Origin: CAVZGO01 sp963774935 | GTDB lineage: Bacteria; Chloroflexota; Anaerolineae; Anaerolineales; UBA4823 | Direction: 5' to 3' | NCBI GenBank assembly: GCA_963774935.1 | Contig: CAVZGO010000008.1 | Location: 1-47,357, forward strand | Length of the DNA stretch: 47,357 bases | Part shown: positions 1 through 10,271 of the stretch, in pieces | Position numbering within the stretch: the stretch's first letter is position 1 | Layout of the letters: every line of letters begins with the position of its first letter | Notes under the pieces: generated by a model | Databases searched by the model: none | Told to the model about the DNA's origin: nothing | The model's input: the letters and a program-made list of their open reading frames with translations, nothing else | Made by a program: the position numbers and the translations under genes

Positions 1-56
1 GAACGCGCAACCGTCTGATCCGAAGTCAGATGCTCTATCCATTGAGCTACGAGGGC
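1..56 (-). tRNA. tRNA-Arg (anticodon TCG), 3' end cut by window edge
   Basis: Read on the minus strand, the sequence starts with a GCCCTCG acceptor strand. A D-stem GCTC/GAGC follows, then an anticodon stem TCTGA/TCAGA closing a seven-base loop CTTCGGA, which gives anticodon TCG (reads CGA, arginine). The start of the T-arm is visible; the 3' acceptor strand lies outside the window. Confidence 0.88.
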
Positions 57-144
57 AATCTTTTTTGTTTCTGAATTATACCTAATTTACAAGCACTAAG
101 ATATCATTATTTTGATGCAATTGCCTTAGCGGTTACAAAGCTAA

Positions 145-2115
145 TCAAGCAAAACTCTCCAGAATCAACCCGCTGCGATAAGCTGCAACCAGCGACTGCA
201 GCTCAATGATCTCTCGCTGGATGCTCTCGCCTAAATCAGTATCGATCACGCGAATGCGGGTTGAGTTGGTTTCCAGGATCTGAGTGGACGAGACAATATT
301 TCGTTCTTCTTCTACCGCTTTTTGCACGGACTCAAATGGCTGGTGGTCTGCCAGCAGCAAGCCGTATGAGTTGTATACCAGTGTGTAACCAGCAATTCCT
401 GTTTCATTGTGGTATGCCCGGGCAAATCCGCCATCGATCACCAATAACCTGCCGTTTGCCTTGACCGGACTTTCGCCCTTCTTCACTTTGACCGGTACGT
501 GGCCATTGATGATGTGCCCCTTGTCGGGGTTGACGCCAAATTCGACGAGGATCTTGCGTACACATGCTTCATCATCCCGATAGGCGTAGTATGCGTTTCG
601 TTTCTCGATGTGGGTTGCTTTATCACCGATGAAGTAGCGTTCAAATGTCGCCATTTTCTCGCTGCCGAACAGCGGTGATTGAGCGTCGCTCCATAACCGC
701 CACATGGTGTCGAGTCCCTCTTGTTTTCGAGCCGGATTATCGGTGGCTAGATATCCCAGGCGGGCGAGCCGGTCAAAACGCTCCATCAGATCACGTCCGC
801 TCACCGGCTCGTCCTCGACCAGCACAGCCTTAAACGAGCCATCTTCATTCATTGGAATACAGCCATGGAACAATAAGTTCCCGTTGTAAACGAGGTACAT
901 GCTGCCTTTTGAGAAAAGAAACCGTACGTGCTGCTGCAGTCGTGTGCTGCTCGTAAAAGCGTACTTCAACCTCTCGACCAGATTGCGTTCTCGGTTGGTC
1001 AGCTCGTACGGTTGTTGTGTGTTTACTGTCGGAAAGTTCGTGTCGAGCAGTGGATGTGATTTGCCATCCAGTTGGATTGTGTGGGTGGAAAAATCAACCT
1101 TGTCTAACAGCAGGCGATTATCCATCTGATATTGTGGTCGCCGCTGGATGATTTGAGCCTCCAGTTTTAACTGAATCAGGGTGATCGCTTTGTGCATCTT
1201 TGAGATTAAATTTCGTTCCTCGGTGGTGAGCTCGTCATCCTCGTCCTTGGGAGGCATAAAGCGCGTGCACGGATCATCTCCGTACATTTCGATCGCAAAG
1301 GAGGCGAGCGGAAGCAGACTGATCCCATAGCCATGTTCCAGCGTGTCGGTGTTGTTATATCGCAAACCGATGCGGATTACATTGGCAATGCACGCTTCAC
1401 TACCAGAAGCTGCACCCATCCACAGCATGTCATGATTGCCCCACAGGAAATCAACGCTGTGATGATTGACTAACGTATCCATGATTTTATCTGCTGCCGG
1501 GCCGCGGTCGTATACATCGCCGAGGATGTGCAATCGGGCGATCGCCAGCCGCTGGATCAGCTCGGACAGGGCGATGATGATGCTGTCAGCGCTATCCGTG
1601 GCAATGATGGTTTCAACGAGGCTGCGGTAGTACTCGCTCTTATCCAGGATGAATTCCTGTTCGTAGAGTAAATCCTCGAGTACATCAGCCAGGTCAGGTG
1701 GCAGGAAGGAACGTACTCTACCGCGTGAATATTTGCCTAAGATATTCCTGCACAGCTTAACTTGCCGCGTAATCGTCGATCGATACCAGGCTGGTCGATC
1801 CGTCACCGATTTGAGCACCAGCGGCAATTTAGCTTCGGGGTAGTAAATCAATGTCGCCAGGGTTTGACTTTCTTCTGCAGTCAATGAATCGCCAAAGATT
1901 TCATCGAGCCGGCGTTTGATTAGACCGGAAGCGTTCTTGATCACGTGTTGAAAAGCTTCGTATTCTCCATGGATATCAGATACAAAATGCTCGGTGCCTT
2001 TGGGTAATTGCAGCTGGGCATTCAGGGCAACGATAGCAGTCGATGCAGCACGGATAGAGGGGTATTGCCTGGCTAGCAACTGAAGGTAAGGGAGTTGTAG
2101 TTCGTCTATTGCCAT
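145..2115 (-). CDS. fbp: Fructose-1,6-bisphosphatase class III
   Basis: Hydrolyses fructose-1,6-bisphosphate to fructose-6-phosphate plus phosphate, the committed step of gluconeogenesis, in the cytosol. The 656-aa protein has the calcineurin-like metallophosphatase signatures of the class III (Firmicutes-type) enzyme: FVSDIHGE near residue 45, LGDVYDRG near 198, and LWGNHDMLW near 223. The late motif INGHVPVKVKKGESP and LLVIDGGFARAYH follow near residues 540-570. Length matches the family (about 640-670 aa). The ATG start is supported by an AAGGA about 10 nt upstream. It stands alone, with the tRNA downstream and the S9 peptidase 25 bp upstream on the same strand. The active site and length look intact. 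Confidence 0.96.
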   Translation of the reverse strand: MAIDELQLPYLQLLARQYPSIRAASTAIVALNAQLQLPKGTEHFVSDIHGEYEAFQHVIKNASGLIKRRLDEIFGDSLTAEESQTLATLIYYPEAKLPLVLKSVTDRPAWYRSTITRQVKLCRNILGKYSRGRVRSFLPPDLADVLEDLLYEQEFILDKSEYYRSLVETIIATDSADSIIIALSELIQRLAIARLHILGDVYDRGPAADKIMDTLVNHHSVDFLWGNHDMLWMGAASGSEACIANVIRIGLRYNNTDTLEHGYGISLLPLASFAIEMYGDDPCTRFMPPKDEDDELTTEERNLISKMHKAITLIQLKLEAQIIQRRPQYQMDNRLLLDKVDFSTHTIQLDGKSHPLLDTNFPTVNTQQPYELTNRERNLVERLKYAFTSSTRLQQHVRFLFSKGSMYLVYNGNLLFHGCIPMNEDGSFKAVLVEDEPVSGRDLMERFDRLARLGYLATDNPARKQEGLDTMWRLWSDAQSPLFGSEKMATFERYFIGDKATHIEKRNAYYAYRDDEACVRKILVEFGVNPDKGHIINGHVPVKVKKGESPVKANGRLLVIDGGFARAYHNETGIAGYTLVYNSYGLLLADHQPFESVQKAVEEERNIVSSTQILETNSTRIRVIDTDLGESIQREIIELQSLVAAYRSGLILESFA

Positions 2116-2140
2116 ACTGTATTCGTTCCTTAATCAAATC

Positions 2141-4036
2141 TCAGTCTACCAGGTGCTTAGAGAAGAATGCCACGATACGGGAGTAACAATCCACTTTATT
2201 GACGAATTTGATCACATCATGACCTTCGTCCTCGTAGACTTTATAGTCAATCTCTTTTCCCTGAGCGCGCAGATTTTCTACGACATCTCGCGATTCGCGC
2301 TCGATGACCCGCGGATCGTTAGCGCCCTGCAAGACGAGCATTGGGCAAGATAGATTGGAGAGGTGAGTACTGGGCGAGCGTTCTTCGAGGAATTCGCGAT
2401 CCTTCACTGGATGACCCAATGCCTGGTAAAAATAGGTTTTCCAGGTCTCTGGAATACGCTCCAGAAATGTAAACAGGTTGTACGGACCAAACATATCCAC
2501 TGCCGCGCGCCAGAGCTGCGGGTGGCGGCCAGCGAGGGTTAGAGTCATATATCCGCCATAAGACCGTCCCATAACCCCCACGCGATCCATATCCAGGCGT
2601 ATGTCGGATTTGAGCAGTTCGTAAGCGGCTACATGATCCAGACGGTCCTGACCTCCCCAGTCATGATCTACGTGCTTCATGTAGGACATTCCATAGCCAC
2701 TGCTGCCGCGCACATTCGGCACCCACACTGCGAAACCGTTCAATGTGAAATATTGGATCAGCGGCATCGAGAACCAGGTAAAATCCGGTCGTTCCTGGCT
2801 TTGTGGTCCACCGTGGATGTAGAAAATAACCGGGCGCCGACCCTGGTAACCCAGCTGAGGGGATGGCAGATAGAGGCGGGCAGAGATGCGCAGACCATCG
2901 TGGCTGGTATAGGGATAATCTTCGCCCGGCGCAAGCAGCTCCTTCGGAATGCCCAGCGTGCGCTCATTTGTTTTCCGTTGGAGGCTGCCATCCGGTTCGA
3001 TGATATAAATCTGCGCTGGTGAGATCGCGCTCGAAAAGGATATGGCGTAGCGCCCGCTCGCTTCTTCGTAGCTCATTGATTCAAGCATTCCTCCACCAAG
3101 CTCACCCTGCCCCACCAATACCCGCTTGACATGGAAAGTCAGCTCGCTGGGTACATATTCTCCTTCATACACCCAGGAGCAGCCATCAATATTATAAGAA
3201 AGGGTATAACGTCCGTTTTTATGATGGTCCAGATCGACCAGCTCACCGATTCCCTGGTGGACCAAACCTGTGATTCTCACTGGATGGACGACTTGGGGGT
3301 CTGCGAATGAAAAGTAGCACAATGAATATTGGTCGTCGAAGATGCAGGAAGTGAATAACAATCCGTCGCCGACCAGGTGACCAGCTCCAATACCGCTTGG
3401 TGGAACAACTTCATCTTCTTTCCGTTGGTCAATTGGCTTACCGAATAAGAATTTGCGCTCGCCCTGTCCTTCTTCCCAGAGAAACAGCACGTTATCACCT
3501 GCAGTATAGCCATCCGCAAGGATAACCTTCTGCATGGGTTCATCGTTCGTCATAGGGAAGTTGCCGTACATACTTTCGCCAAGCTCAACTGTTTCCATGG
3601 TTGCCAGATTGGTACGCCAGGTGCGATGGATTGGACTGGTACGTGGGTCCACCCCAAATATAGCCAGATTATTTTCCTGATCTACCGGTCCGCAATAAAC
3701 CATTTGACCTTGATAGCGGTCTCCAAAAATTGGCTCTGGAATGCCTCCTTCAATGGGCAGAATCATAGGTTGGTAGTTCTCATCACCGTCTTGATCGAGC
3801 ATTAACAGGATCTTGCCGAGACTGGGAAGAACCTTGAAAGCATTGCCAACGAATTCTGGATTGGGGAGAGCGATATCCGGTGGAATAAGCGGCTCTGGAA
3901 CGCTTCCCGCCAGGTCCATGACATACAGGCTCAGGTGACCTGACATATTGCTGATGAAATAGAGACGATTTCCCACAACCTGGGGATGCAGAAATAATCG
4001 TGCAGATAGAAGTGATTCAATTCGGAACTTGTTCAT
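2141..4036 (-). CDS. S9 family (prolyl oligopeptidase-type) serine peptidase
   Basis: An acylaminoacyl-peptidase-like enzyme of 631 aa. The first ~360 residues form a beta-propeller-like region and the C-terminal ~260 residues an alpha/beta hydrolase. Visible catalytic elements are the oxyanion HGGPQS region, the nucleophile elbow GRSYGGY (Ser), the acid in QGANDPRV (Asp) and the base in DEGHD (His). No signal peptide is seen, so it is probably cytosolic and acts on short peptides. I chose the ATG at 4036 over an in-frame TTG at 4048 because a GGAG sits 6 nt before the ATG and overlaps the TTG codon. It diverges from the J-domain gene across a 190-bp spacer. Substrate cannot be inferred from sequence. 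Confidence 0.92.
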   Translation of the reverse strand: MNKFRIESLLSARLFLHPQVVGNRLYFISNMSGHLSLYVMDLAGSVPEPLIPPDIALPNPEFVGNAFKVLPSLGKILLMLDQDGDENYQPMILPIEGGIPEPIFGDRYQGQMVYCGPVDQENNLAIFGVDPRTSPIHRTWRTNLATMETVELGESMYGNFPMTNDEPMQKVILADGYTAGDNVLFLWEEGQGERKFLFGKPIDQRKEDEVVPPSGIGAGHLVGDGLLFTSCIFDDQYSLCYFSFADPQVVHPVRITGLVHQGIGELVDLDHHKNGRYTLSYNIDGCSWVYEGEYVPSELTFHVKRVLVGQGELGGGMLESMSYEEASGRYAISFSSAISPAQIYIIEPDGSLQRKTNERTLGIPKELLAPGEDYPYTSHDGLRISARLYLPSPQLGYQGRRPVIFYIHGGPQSQERPDFTWFSMPLIQYFTLNGFAVWVPNVRGSSGYGMSYMKHVDHDWGGQDRLDHVAAYELLKSDIRLDMDRVGVMGRSYGGYMTLTLAGRHPQLWRAAVDMFGPYNLFTFLERIPETWKTYFYQALGHPVKDREFLEERSPSTHLSNLSCPMLVLQGANDPRVIERESRDVVENLRAQGKEIDYKVYEDEGHDVIKFVNKVDCYSRIVAFFSKHLVD

Positions 4037-4228
4037 CGGAGTCTCCAATTTCTATCCAGGTGTCAAATTAACCATGGATGCAGGTTGGGATAAATAGATG
4101 TAAAATAAACACAATGGTCAGGTTGCCTGAACGTGTGCCTGGTGAAATTCTAAGGCGAGGCGCGTCAGCCTGGATTATTCTATCGGATAAGTATATCAAA
4201 TATCGCCAACAAAGCAGGAGTGGATCGA

Positions 4229-5437
4229 ATGGAAGTCGATTATTATGACCTCCTTGGGGTACCGGTAGATGCAAGCCTGGCGCAAATCCAGTCATCTTAT
4301 CTGGCGCGACTCCAGCGACTTTATGATTCTGCGCAATCGAGTGGACCTTTAGAACGAGCGTCCGCTTTAGAGCAAATGGATTTATTACGACGTGCCTTCG
4401 TTACCTTATCAGATCCTGATAGGCGGACACTCTATGACCAATCACGCAGTGATGTTCAGAAATCTCCTTCACCTGGCTCAGCACCGGTTTGTCCTCAATG
4501 CGGAGGCTTGATTCGTCCGACTGCACACTTTTGCCCGAGGTGCGGCACTTCAGTGCGTCCAGTCGAAGGACTTCCGCTGAACATTAACCATGCTTTGCCG
4601 GTTGTAGCAGCTCAGATTGTACTTCCACCGGTGGAGGTGGAATCCAGCCAGGATGCACCGCTTGTTATGGCAGCAGAACCTGGTCCTGCAGCCCCCCCAC
4701 AGACACCCGCATCCATTGCAGAATCTGGCGAATCTGCACCAGGGATTCAGCAACCGATCCAGGATGCCTCTCCACCACCAATTCCTTACATAGCTGGTGC
4801 ACAACCTGTTGGTTCGGAATCGAAAAACCACATATTCGGCTTGTCTGGTCAAATTGACTACTCACCAGTAATGGACGCCAACACTCGTTCCACTCTCGCT
4901 GTCGGAATTCGCCTGTTACCATTACAAGCTGCGCAGATTAACAGTGATGCTGAAGATCAGCTTGCGAAGGTGCTGTACAACCAAACCAGACCGTTGATTC
5001 GCGTAATTCCATACACACCTTACCTCCAAATTTATCCTCCTTACCAGGATATCTTGATCACACCAGGGAAAGATGGAATGGCGAGATTTTCGCATAGTCT
5101 ACAGCAGTCACCTGCTCAAGGCAATGAAATCATTCTACACATCGCTTTCCATACGCAGGGAGATAAATTGGGCGAAACGATTGTACCGCTTCAGATATCG
5201 CAGACGCACTCCGGAGGGACATCGCGTGGCTCCAATCGATTAGGCAGCGGGATTATGATCGCAGCAGGAATCGTGATCCTCATCCTATTATTAGCAGGGC
5301 TTTATGGCATGATCACCGGGTACCCAATCGTTTCCTTCGGATGGTTGGCTTTCTTACTGATTATCTCCGCTGGATTTCTAGGTTTAGGCTTTTATTTTCG
5401 CAGCCGGGCAGTTAAGCGAGTAAGGGTCAGGTTCTAG
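4229..5437 (+). CDS. Degenerate J-domain / double zinc-ribbon membrane protein
   Basis: A 402-aa protein with three parts. Residues 1-70 resemble a J-domain (YYDLLGVPVDAS at the start and LSDPDRRTLYD at the end). The HPD tripeptide that activates DnaK is absent, the equivalent loop reading RLYDSAQ. Residues ~90-112 form a double zinc ribbon (CPQCGG and CPRCGTS). A proline/alanine-rich linker leads to a region of unknown fold, and two transmembrane helices lie near the C-terminus (IMIAAGIVILILLLAGLYG and SFGWLAFLLIISAGFLG). The ATG at 4229 is preferred over an in-frame GTG at 4220 because AGGAG lies 8 nt upstream of the ATG. Its stop overlaps the next start by one base, so the two are probably translationally coupled. 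Role unknown; a membrane adaptor is an inference. Confidence 0.82.
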   Translation: MEVDYYDLLGVPVDASLAQIQSSYLARLQRLYDSAQSSGPLERASALEQMDLLRRAFVTLSDPDRRTLYDQSRSDVQKSPSPGSAPVCPQCGGLIRPTAHFCPRCGTSVRPVEGLPLNINHALPVVAAQIVLPPVEVESSQDAPLVMAAEPGPAAPPQTPASIAESGESAPGIQQPIQDASPPPIPYIAGAQPVGSESKNHIFGLSGQIDYSPVMDANTRSTLAVGIRLLPLQAAQINSDAEDQLAKVLYNQTRPLIRVIPYTPYLQIYPPYQDILITPGKDGMARFSHSLQQSPAQGNEIILHIAFHTQGDKLGETIVPLQISQTHSGGTSRGSNRLGSGIMIAAGIVILILLLAGLYGMITGYPIVSFGWLAFLLIISAGFLGLGFYFRSRAVKRVRVRF

Positions 5438-6127
5438 TGAACCAATCGCTAATCAGCCTGATTGGCAGAGATGGAGATCCGGCAGGCGGGGGCTGTTGGA
5501 TCGGAGACCGGTGGATACTGACGAGTGCGCGAGCGGTTAATCGTGCCCTGGGACGATCTGCCGATTACCCCCAAGTTCCCGATTCCGTCATTATTCTCGA
5601 ATTTCCTAGCGTAAATCCAAGCACTCGACTGCGGGCAAAAGTCTCTGGTTGGTCAGACCCAATCATACTGGATGCTGCACTGCTTGAGTTATTGGATGCG
5701 CCTGCCGCACACTTACACCCAGCACGCCCGCTCGTCTTTGATAGTCTGTGGTCTCATGCTGTCACAGTCTTTGTAATCAGCGCGCAGGCTGATTTGTGGA
5801 TCGATGGTATTTTAGGTGAGCAAGATTTCAGCAGGCTACTGTCCATTGTTGCAGCGAGATCGCAAGGTCCCCGTCATATTACCGGGATTACGCGGGATGC
5901 CGGTTTGGAATGAACAGCAAACTGATCTGGTTGGGATACTGGTGGATGAGCCAATCACTGGAAATGGCTGTGTTCAGGTCTTAAGCCTGAAGGCACTTCT
6001 ACCGATTTTTCCGCAGCTCGATTCGTTGGTGATCTACCCGTCATACGGATTGCAATTGGAGTTGTATCGGTTACGCAATCAACCTGACCAAACTCAGAAT
6101 GGATTCGTAAAGGGAAATATATTATGA
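5437..6127 (+). CDS. Trypsin-fold protein, apparently catalytically dead; frameshifted
   Basis: Starts with GTG overlapping the previous stop. The sequence follows a trypsin-like beta-barrel: a GGGCWIGDRWILTSA block where proteases have the GTGF..LTAAH strand, then DAALLEL matching the catalytic-Asp strand, then GMPVWN followed by LVGIL, matching GxSGxPV...VVGI. At the His position the sequence reads TSARAV (Arg for His), and at the Ser position GMP (Met for Ser), so two catalytic residues seem missing. The frame is interrupted near 5865-5905: frame 1 stops at 5913 while the second frame carries the C-terminal half. One extra base explains this. The stop overlaps the next ATG as ATGA. It could be a peptide-binding pseudoprotease; the Ser assignment is less certain because it lies close to the frameshift. 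Confidence 0.6.
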
Positions 6128-9122
6128 TAAAGCAAAAGCAATACTGGATAAAAACAATTTTCTGCTGTTAGCCGGCGCGCCGGGAACAGGCCGGCACACT
6201 TTAGCGCAAGCGTTGATGCAGCAATATGAGAATGCTTTTGTGTTTCCTCATACCGTACCCTGGTCAGAGATCGTGGAGACCGGAGTCAGTGGTGCGGGAA
6301 TGGTTGTCGAGCTGGCGCCGTTCGTTTATGTTGGTGACTCTCAGGAAAACATAACGCGTCAGGAGATGTGGGGGGTAAACACCATTTATTCGCACGGAGA
6401 TGGACCGTCCCAAGGAGAACATCAGACCTTTGATCTATTGAACCAGCTGCTTGCGCGGGGTAATCATATCGTACTGGTCGCCGCCCAAGCTGAGCAAAAA
6501 CTGATCGAAATTCTTACTCCGTCACTCAATAAATTTTTAGAAGAACAGTACAAACTTCACCGGGCATTGGATCTTGATGAGCACTCCTATGAAATTTCGG
6601 AAAAAGTAAAAATAATGGCGAGCTGTTTGGATAGTAAATTCGGAAATGGTGCTATCACCCGAGAGACTTATAATCTTGGCTCTGAATTTTTAGAAGACAT
6701 GCTCGTTTCTGGGGCAGGCACCCAAAATCAGAGCACAAGCAACCAGGACCGGGAAAATGTTAAGGATATCCTCAGCCGGTGGACTCCCGGCGAGATAAAC
6801 CAGTGGATGGAAGAACAGCTGTCACTATGTGACAGCCTTACGGATATTAAACGCACAATCAAGCCAGAGATCAGGAAGGGCGACTCCAATTGGCTGCTGG
6901 GCAAGGATATTTCTCTTCAAATTTTGTTATTAGCGGTCTGTATATTTGAGGGTCAGTCGACCACCCAATTTTGGGTGGGGTGCCAGGAAATAGTTAACTC
7001 ATTGCGAGGATTAAACCTTAACCTCACCATCTTGCCTTTGGAGATTGCGCGTACACAACTGCCTGGGGTCCTTCGTCCAGGAAATTTTGTCCACTTTTCT
7101 TCTTCATACGTGCGTCGAGCGATCCAGGAAGCTATTGGGCGGTCGCATAAGCAAATCTTGCTCGAATTGATGCCACTCCTGGGTCAATGGACGTTGGGTA
7201 ATCCTGGGCAATCTGGATACCTGGAATCTTTACTTGTTGAGCAAAGATTCAGCCAGGTGGATGAACAGGTGCTCTCTACTCTTGCAGCTCGTACAAATGT
7301 TTCAGAGCTGGTCGCGATCGCCGCTTCACAAAATGTCGCTCCATTCAGAGAGCTTATCGAAAGTTGGGCAGGCTCACCAGATACGAGAGTTGCTTGGGCA
7401 GCTGAAAAAACCTGGACAGGAATTGCTCGTAGGAACTTAGCTGTTGCGATTGATTTACTTAATGAGTGGTGTAATTTCCATCCTGATTTAATATATATCC
7501 AGGTGACAGCCATCCGCATCTTGTCAGGATTGATATCTTCGGATTGGCCAGATTGGGTCAATCAGTACGCCATTCGGCAGCTATCAGGATTTGCGGCGAG
7601 TGAAAACCAGAAACTGATAACTGAGCTGATCAAGATTACATCAGGTGCAGAATTTCACCTTGCCCTGGTTGACCTCATGCCGGTCATTACCCGGCTCGCT
7701 CAGAATGATAATCACCAGTTGAGGGTGGCGAAATCACAGATTTTAATCATCTTCAGCAAACAAGATCCTGATCAGACTTTTCCGTTTTTAAAACGCTGGT
7801 CAGCCAGTTATGAATCTGGATTTCGCTGGATTGCGATTTATGTTTTTTGTGCTTGCTGGGAGTCTTACCAGGATCGTTGGCAAATCGAATTAGAAGCTGG
7901 GATTAAACATTCTCCTTATCTAATACTCGATGTTCTGTCTGCAGGTTTGGCGAACGATCAGGCACGACCAGCATTTCTGGCGGTCATCCATCAGCTAATA
8001 AATCCCACAATGGGTTCCGGTCGCCCAGATTCCAATACTTCGGTTTTTATTGAAGCCTTGGCGAATATGATGCAAACCAGTCGGGGGATTGTGAAACACC
8101 TGCATGATCAGCTCCTGGCGCTGGATGTCAGTCTGGCAAACCAGATGAATACCAGGGTAACGCAAAGGATCATTGATCGTCAGGCAGAACAATATGTAAT
8201 GGCCTGGCAGGCAGCGATCACCGCCGAAACTGACCGAGATCCGTATGATTTATTGCGGGTGATGAAAAACAGTCTTCTTGAGCCTGGACAAAGCCCGGCG
8301 CTCCTGAAGGCATGTAAGGAGATGGCTGTCCTTGGAGAGGAGGGTAACCGAAATTTAGCAACAATCCGTATTATCCGCGCTTGTGTTTTAGACCCTGAGG
8401 TGCTTGAGTTATTAAAGGGACTGATCGCCGGACAAGGAGACCCATTACTCGCCTGGCTTGATTCGCTGGTGCAAGGATATGATGCGTTGGTGATTCAGCA
8501 ACGGAAGGAATTTTCCCAAGCGCTGACTACTAATCCTGAGCGAGCGCTAAAAATTGTTGAGACTGCTTTTAGCCTACCTGCCAAGCGATTTATTATGCGC
8601 GATGCTATACGAGCTATGTTGGCTGATGAATCACACAAAAAAGCTGAACAATTAAGCCGGGTGTTGCTTGATCAACCCAACCTGCCAGGACATTTGACGC
8701 AGTGGCGAGAGATGGCTGATCAGGATAAGCCGGTGGACGAGCTTTTAAAATTAATTTACCGAGCAACCCTCCAATCTGCTGGTCAGGCATCTCGGTCCTA
8801 TGCAAAACTTTTGAACATGGATGGTCTGGTGTTGTTGGATCTGCTAGAGCGTCTGTGTCAGGACGCCAGGTATGCAGCGGAGGCGTGCAAGGCAGTCCAA
8901 GGATTAGGCGGGGCATCGCGTGGCGAATTCCTGCCTTCTGCAAATAAGAAACGGCAGTTTGTTACTAAACTAGCCGAAGCAGTCGCCCAACAGTATCACG
9001 ATAAAGGTATAGATGCCGCCCAAGAAGCGTTGAAGCTCTGCTCCGATTGTATCCAGACGATGCCTGGTTTTGAAGAGGATTTTCGTTCTGAATTAACCAG
9101 GGTTTGGAAGCAAACCGGGTAA
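6124..9122 (+). CDS. P-loop (STAND-like) ATPase with helical-repeat C-terminus; frameshift at start
   Basis: Overlaps the previous gene as ATGA at 6124. The frame from that ATG stops after 15 codons. The long frame opens right after a stop at 6108-6110 and has no usable start before a clear Walker A, LLLAGAPGTGRHTLAQ, coded at about 6162-6210. A single base lost just after the ATG would restore M-x-K-A-K-A-I-L-D leading into the Walker A. Total length is about 1,000 aa. The Walker A has Arg where Lys is usual (GAPGTGRHT). I see no clear Walker B. The C-terminal ~600 residues are alpha-helical with HEAT/TPR-like periodicity. Cytosolic, no membrane segment. Together with the J-like and trypsin-like genes it resembles ATPase-regulated conflict modules, but that is an inference. 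Confidence 0.68.
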
Positions 9123-9133
9123 AAACTAAACAA

Positions 9134-10198
9134 CTAAAGCCTGATATTACACCCTAATCCGGGGACCTCACTGGCATGGAGCCAGCCATCAATCAATTGA
9201 AAGCCGGCTGATTGCGTGGGGTCATTCACCAAATCCAAATACCCATCTAAATCGCAATACTTAACGTTCGGGCAGCTCAATGCCAGGCTCAAGCCTGCAC
9301 TGATCAGCAGCTTTGGCTCCACCAAGCAGCTAATCATAGTTACCATGTCCGCTGCTCTGGCGACTGCATTTATTTGCCGGGCTCCGAGCAAGCCGCCGCT
9401 CTCCGCTACCTTTATACAGATGCCACTGGCGGAATGATCCGCTGCAATTTTCAAGGCTGTCGGAGGCGTTGTCACGGATTGGTCGGCGAGAATGGGGATA
9501 GTACTTGAACGAGTGATTTGGCGCAGGCTTTCATAATCATCCGCGGGGGTTGGCTGCTCAAGCATCTCGATTAATCCGTGCAGCGCTCGCACAACATCGA
9601 TTGTTTCCTGCAGAGAGTATCCACCATCCGCATCCAGTCGTAAAATCAGTCCCGGCAGAGAACGGTGAATTGCTTTGATTCGCTGAACATCCTGATCTGG
9701 ATCTACACCACCTTTGATTTTTAACAATCGGAAACCAAATCGCGCACGCGCTGCAGCCAGCTCAACACTTTCTTCAACCGTGGCAAGGGGAATGGTGGCG
9801 GAGGTTTGGATCATATTCCGATAGCCACCTAACAACCGGTAGAGGGGTAAACCTGCCGCCAGACCTAATAGATCATGGAAGGCGAGGTCAAATGCGCAAC
9901 GCGCCGCCAGTGAATCCCTGGTGAATGGCTCCAACCGAGCTAAGGACAGCTCAATGTTTGTAGGATGAAGATCCGGTGCCAAATCAACGCAGCGTTGCAG
10001 GGCGAGTAATGCGTGGTGTGGGGTTTCTCCGGTCAGGTCTGGGTGAGCCACTGCGCAGCCCCATGCATTCAGCGATTCACGGGTCTCCAGATGCACAAAG
10101 AAGGCGGTTATTTGCTCGATGGGAGGAATTTTTGCCATTCGAACAGGACTACTCAATTTGAGCTCAACCGGGATCACTTCAGCGTGTATGATTTGCAT
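9134..10198 (-). CDS. Enolase-superfamily enzyme (dipeptide epimerase / muconate cycloisomerase-like)
   Basis: A 354-aa member of the mandelate racemase/muconate-lactonizing subgroup. Visible catalytic residues in order are the KIKGG lysine pair (near residue 160), metal ligands in LRLDADGG, EQP and ADQSV, and the second catalytic lysine in CIKVAESGG. The KxK motif and the C-terminal Lys resemble L-Ala-D/L-Glu epimerases and o-succinylbenzoate synthases. The capping domain lies in the first ~110 residues. Substrate cannot be called from sequence; the absence of men genes nearby makes a dipeptide epimerase or sugar-acid enzyme more likely than MenC. It converges with the ATPase gene (11-bp gap) and diverges from the metallo-hydrolase gene. 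Confidence 0.85.
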   Translation of the reverse strand: MQIIHAEVIPVELKLSSPVRMAKIPPIEQITAFFVHLETRESLNAWGCAVAHPDLTGETPHHALLALQRCVDLAPDLHPTNIELSLARLEPFTRDSLAARCAFDLAFHDLLGLAAGLPLYRLLGGYRNMIQTSATIPLATVEESVELAAARARFGFRLLKIKGGVDPDQDVQRIKAIHRSLPGLILRLDADGGYSLQETIDVVRALHGLIEMLEQPTPADDYESLRQITRSSTIPILADQSVTTPPTALKIAADHSASGICIKVAESGGLLGARQINAVARAADMVTMISCLVEPKLLISAGLSLALSCPNVKYCDLDGYLDLVNDPTQSAGFQLIDGWLHASEVPGLGCNIRL

Positions 10199-10245
10199 TT
10201 TTACACCTCAAAATGGATAGTACAACCAAAAATCCTCAGGTAAAT

Positions 10246-10251
10246 TATAAT
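10246..10251 (+). promoter_or_regulatory. Possible sigma-70 -10 element (TATAAT)
   Basis: A perfect TATAAT lies 20 bp before the ATG of the downstream gene, in a short AT-rich spacer between divergent genes. No convincing -35 element is found 16-18 bp upstream, so the call rests on the hexamer and its position alone. Confidence 0.3.
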
Positions 10252-10271
10252 CACTTCAGGAGACCGTTGCC

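Noticed and set aside
2717..2732. Sigma-54-like match CGGCACCCACACTGCG
   Set aside because: It lies inside the S9 peptidase coding region, in antisense, with no gene start downstream and a poor -12 box.
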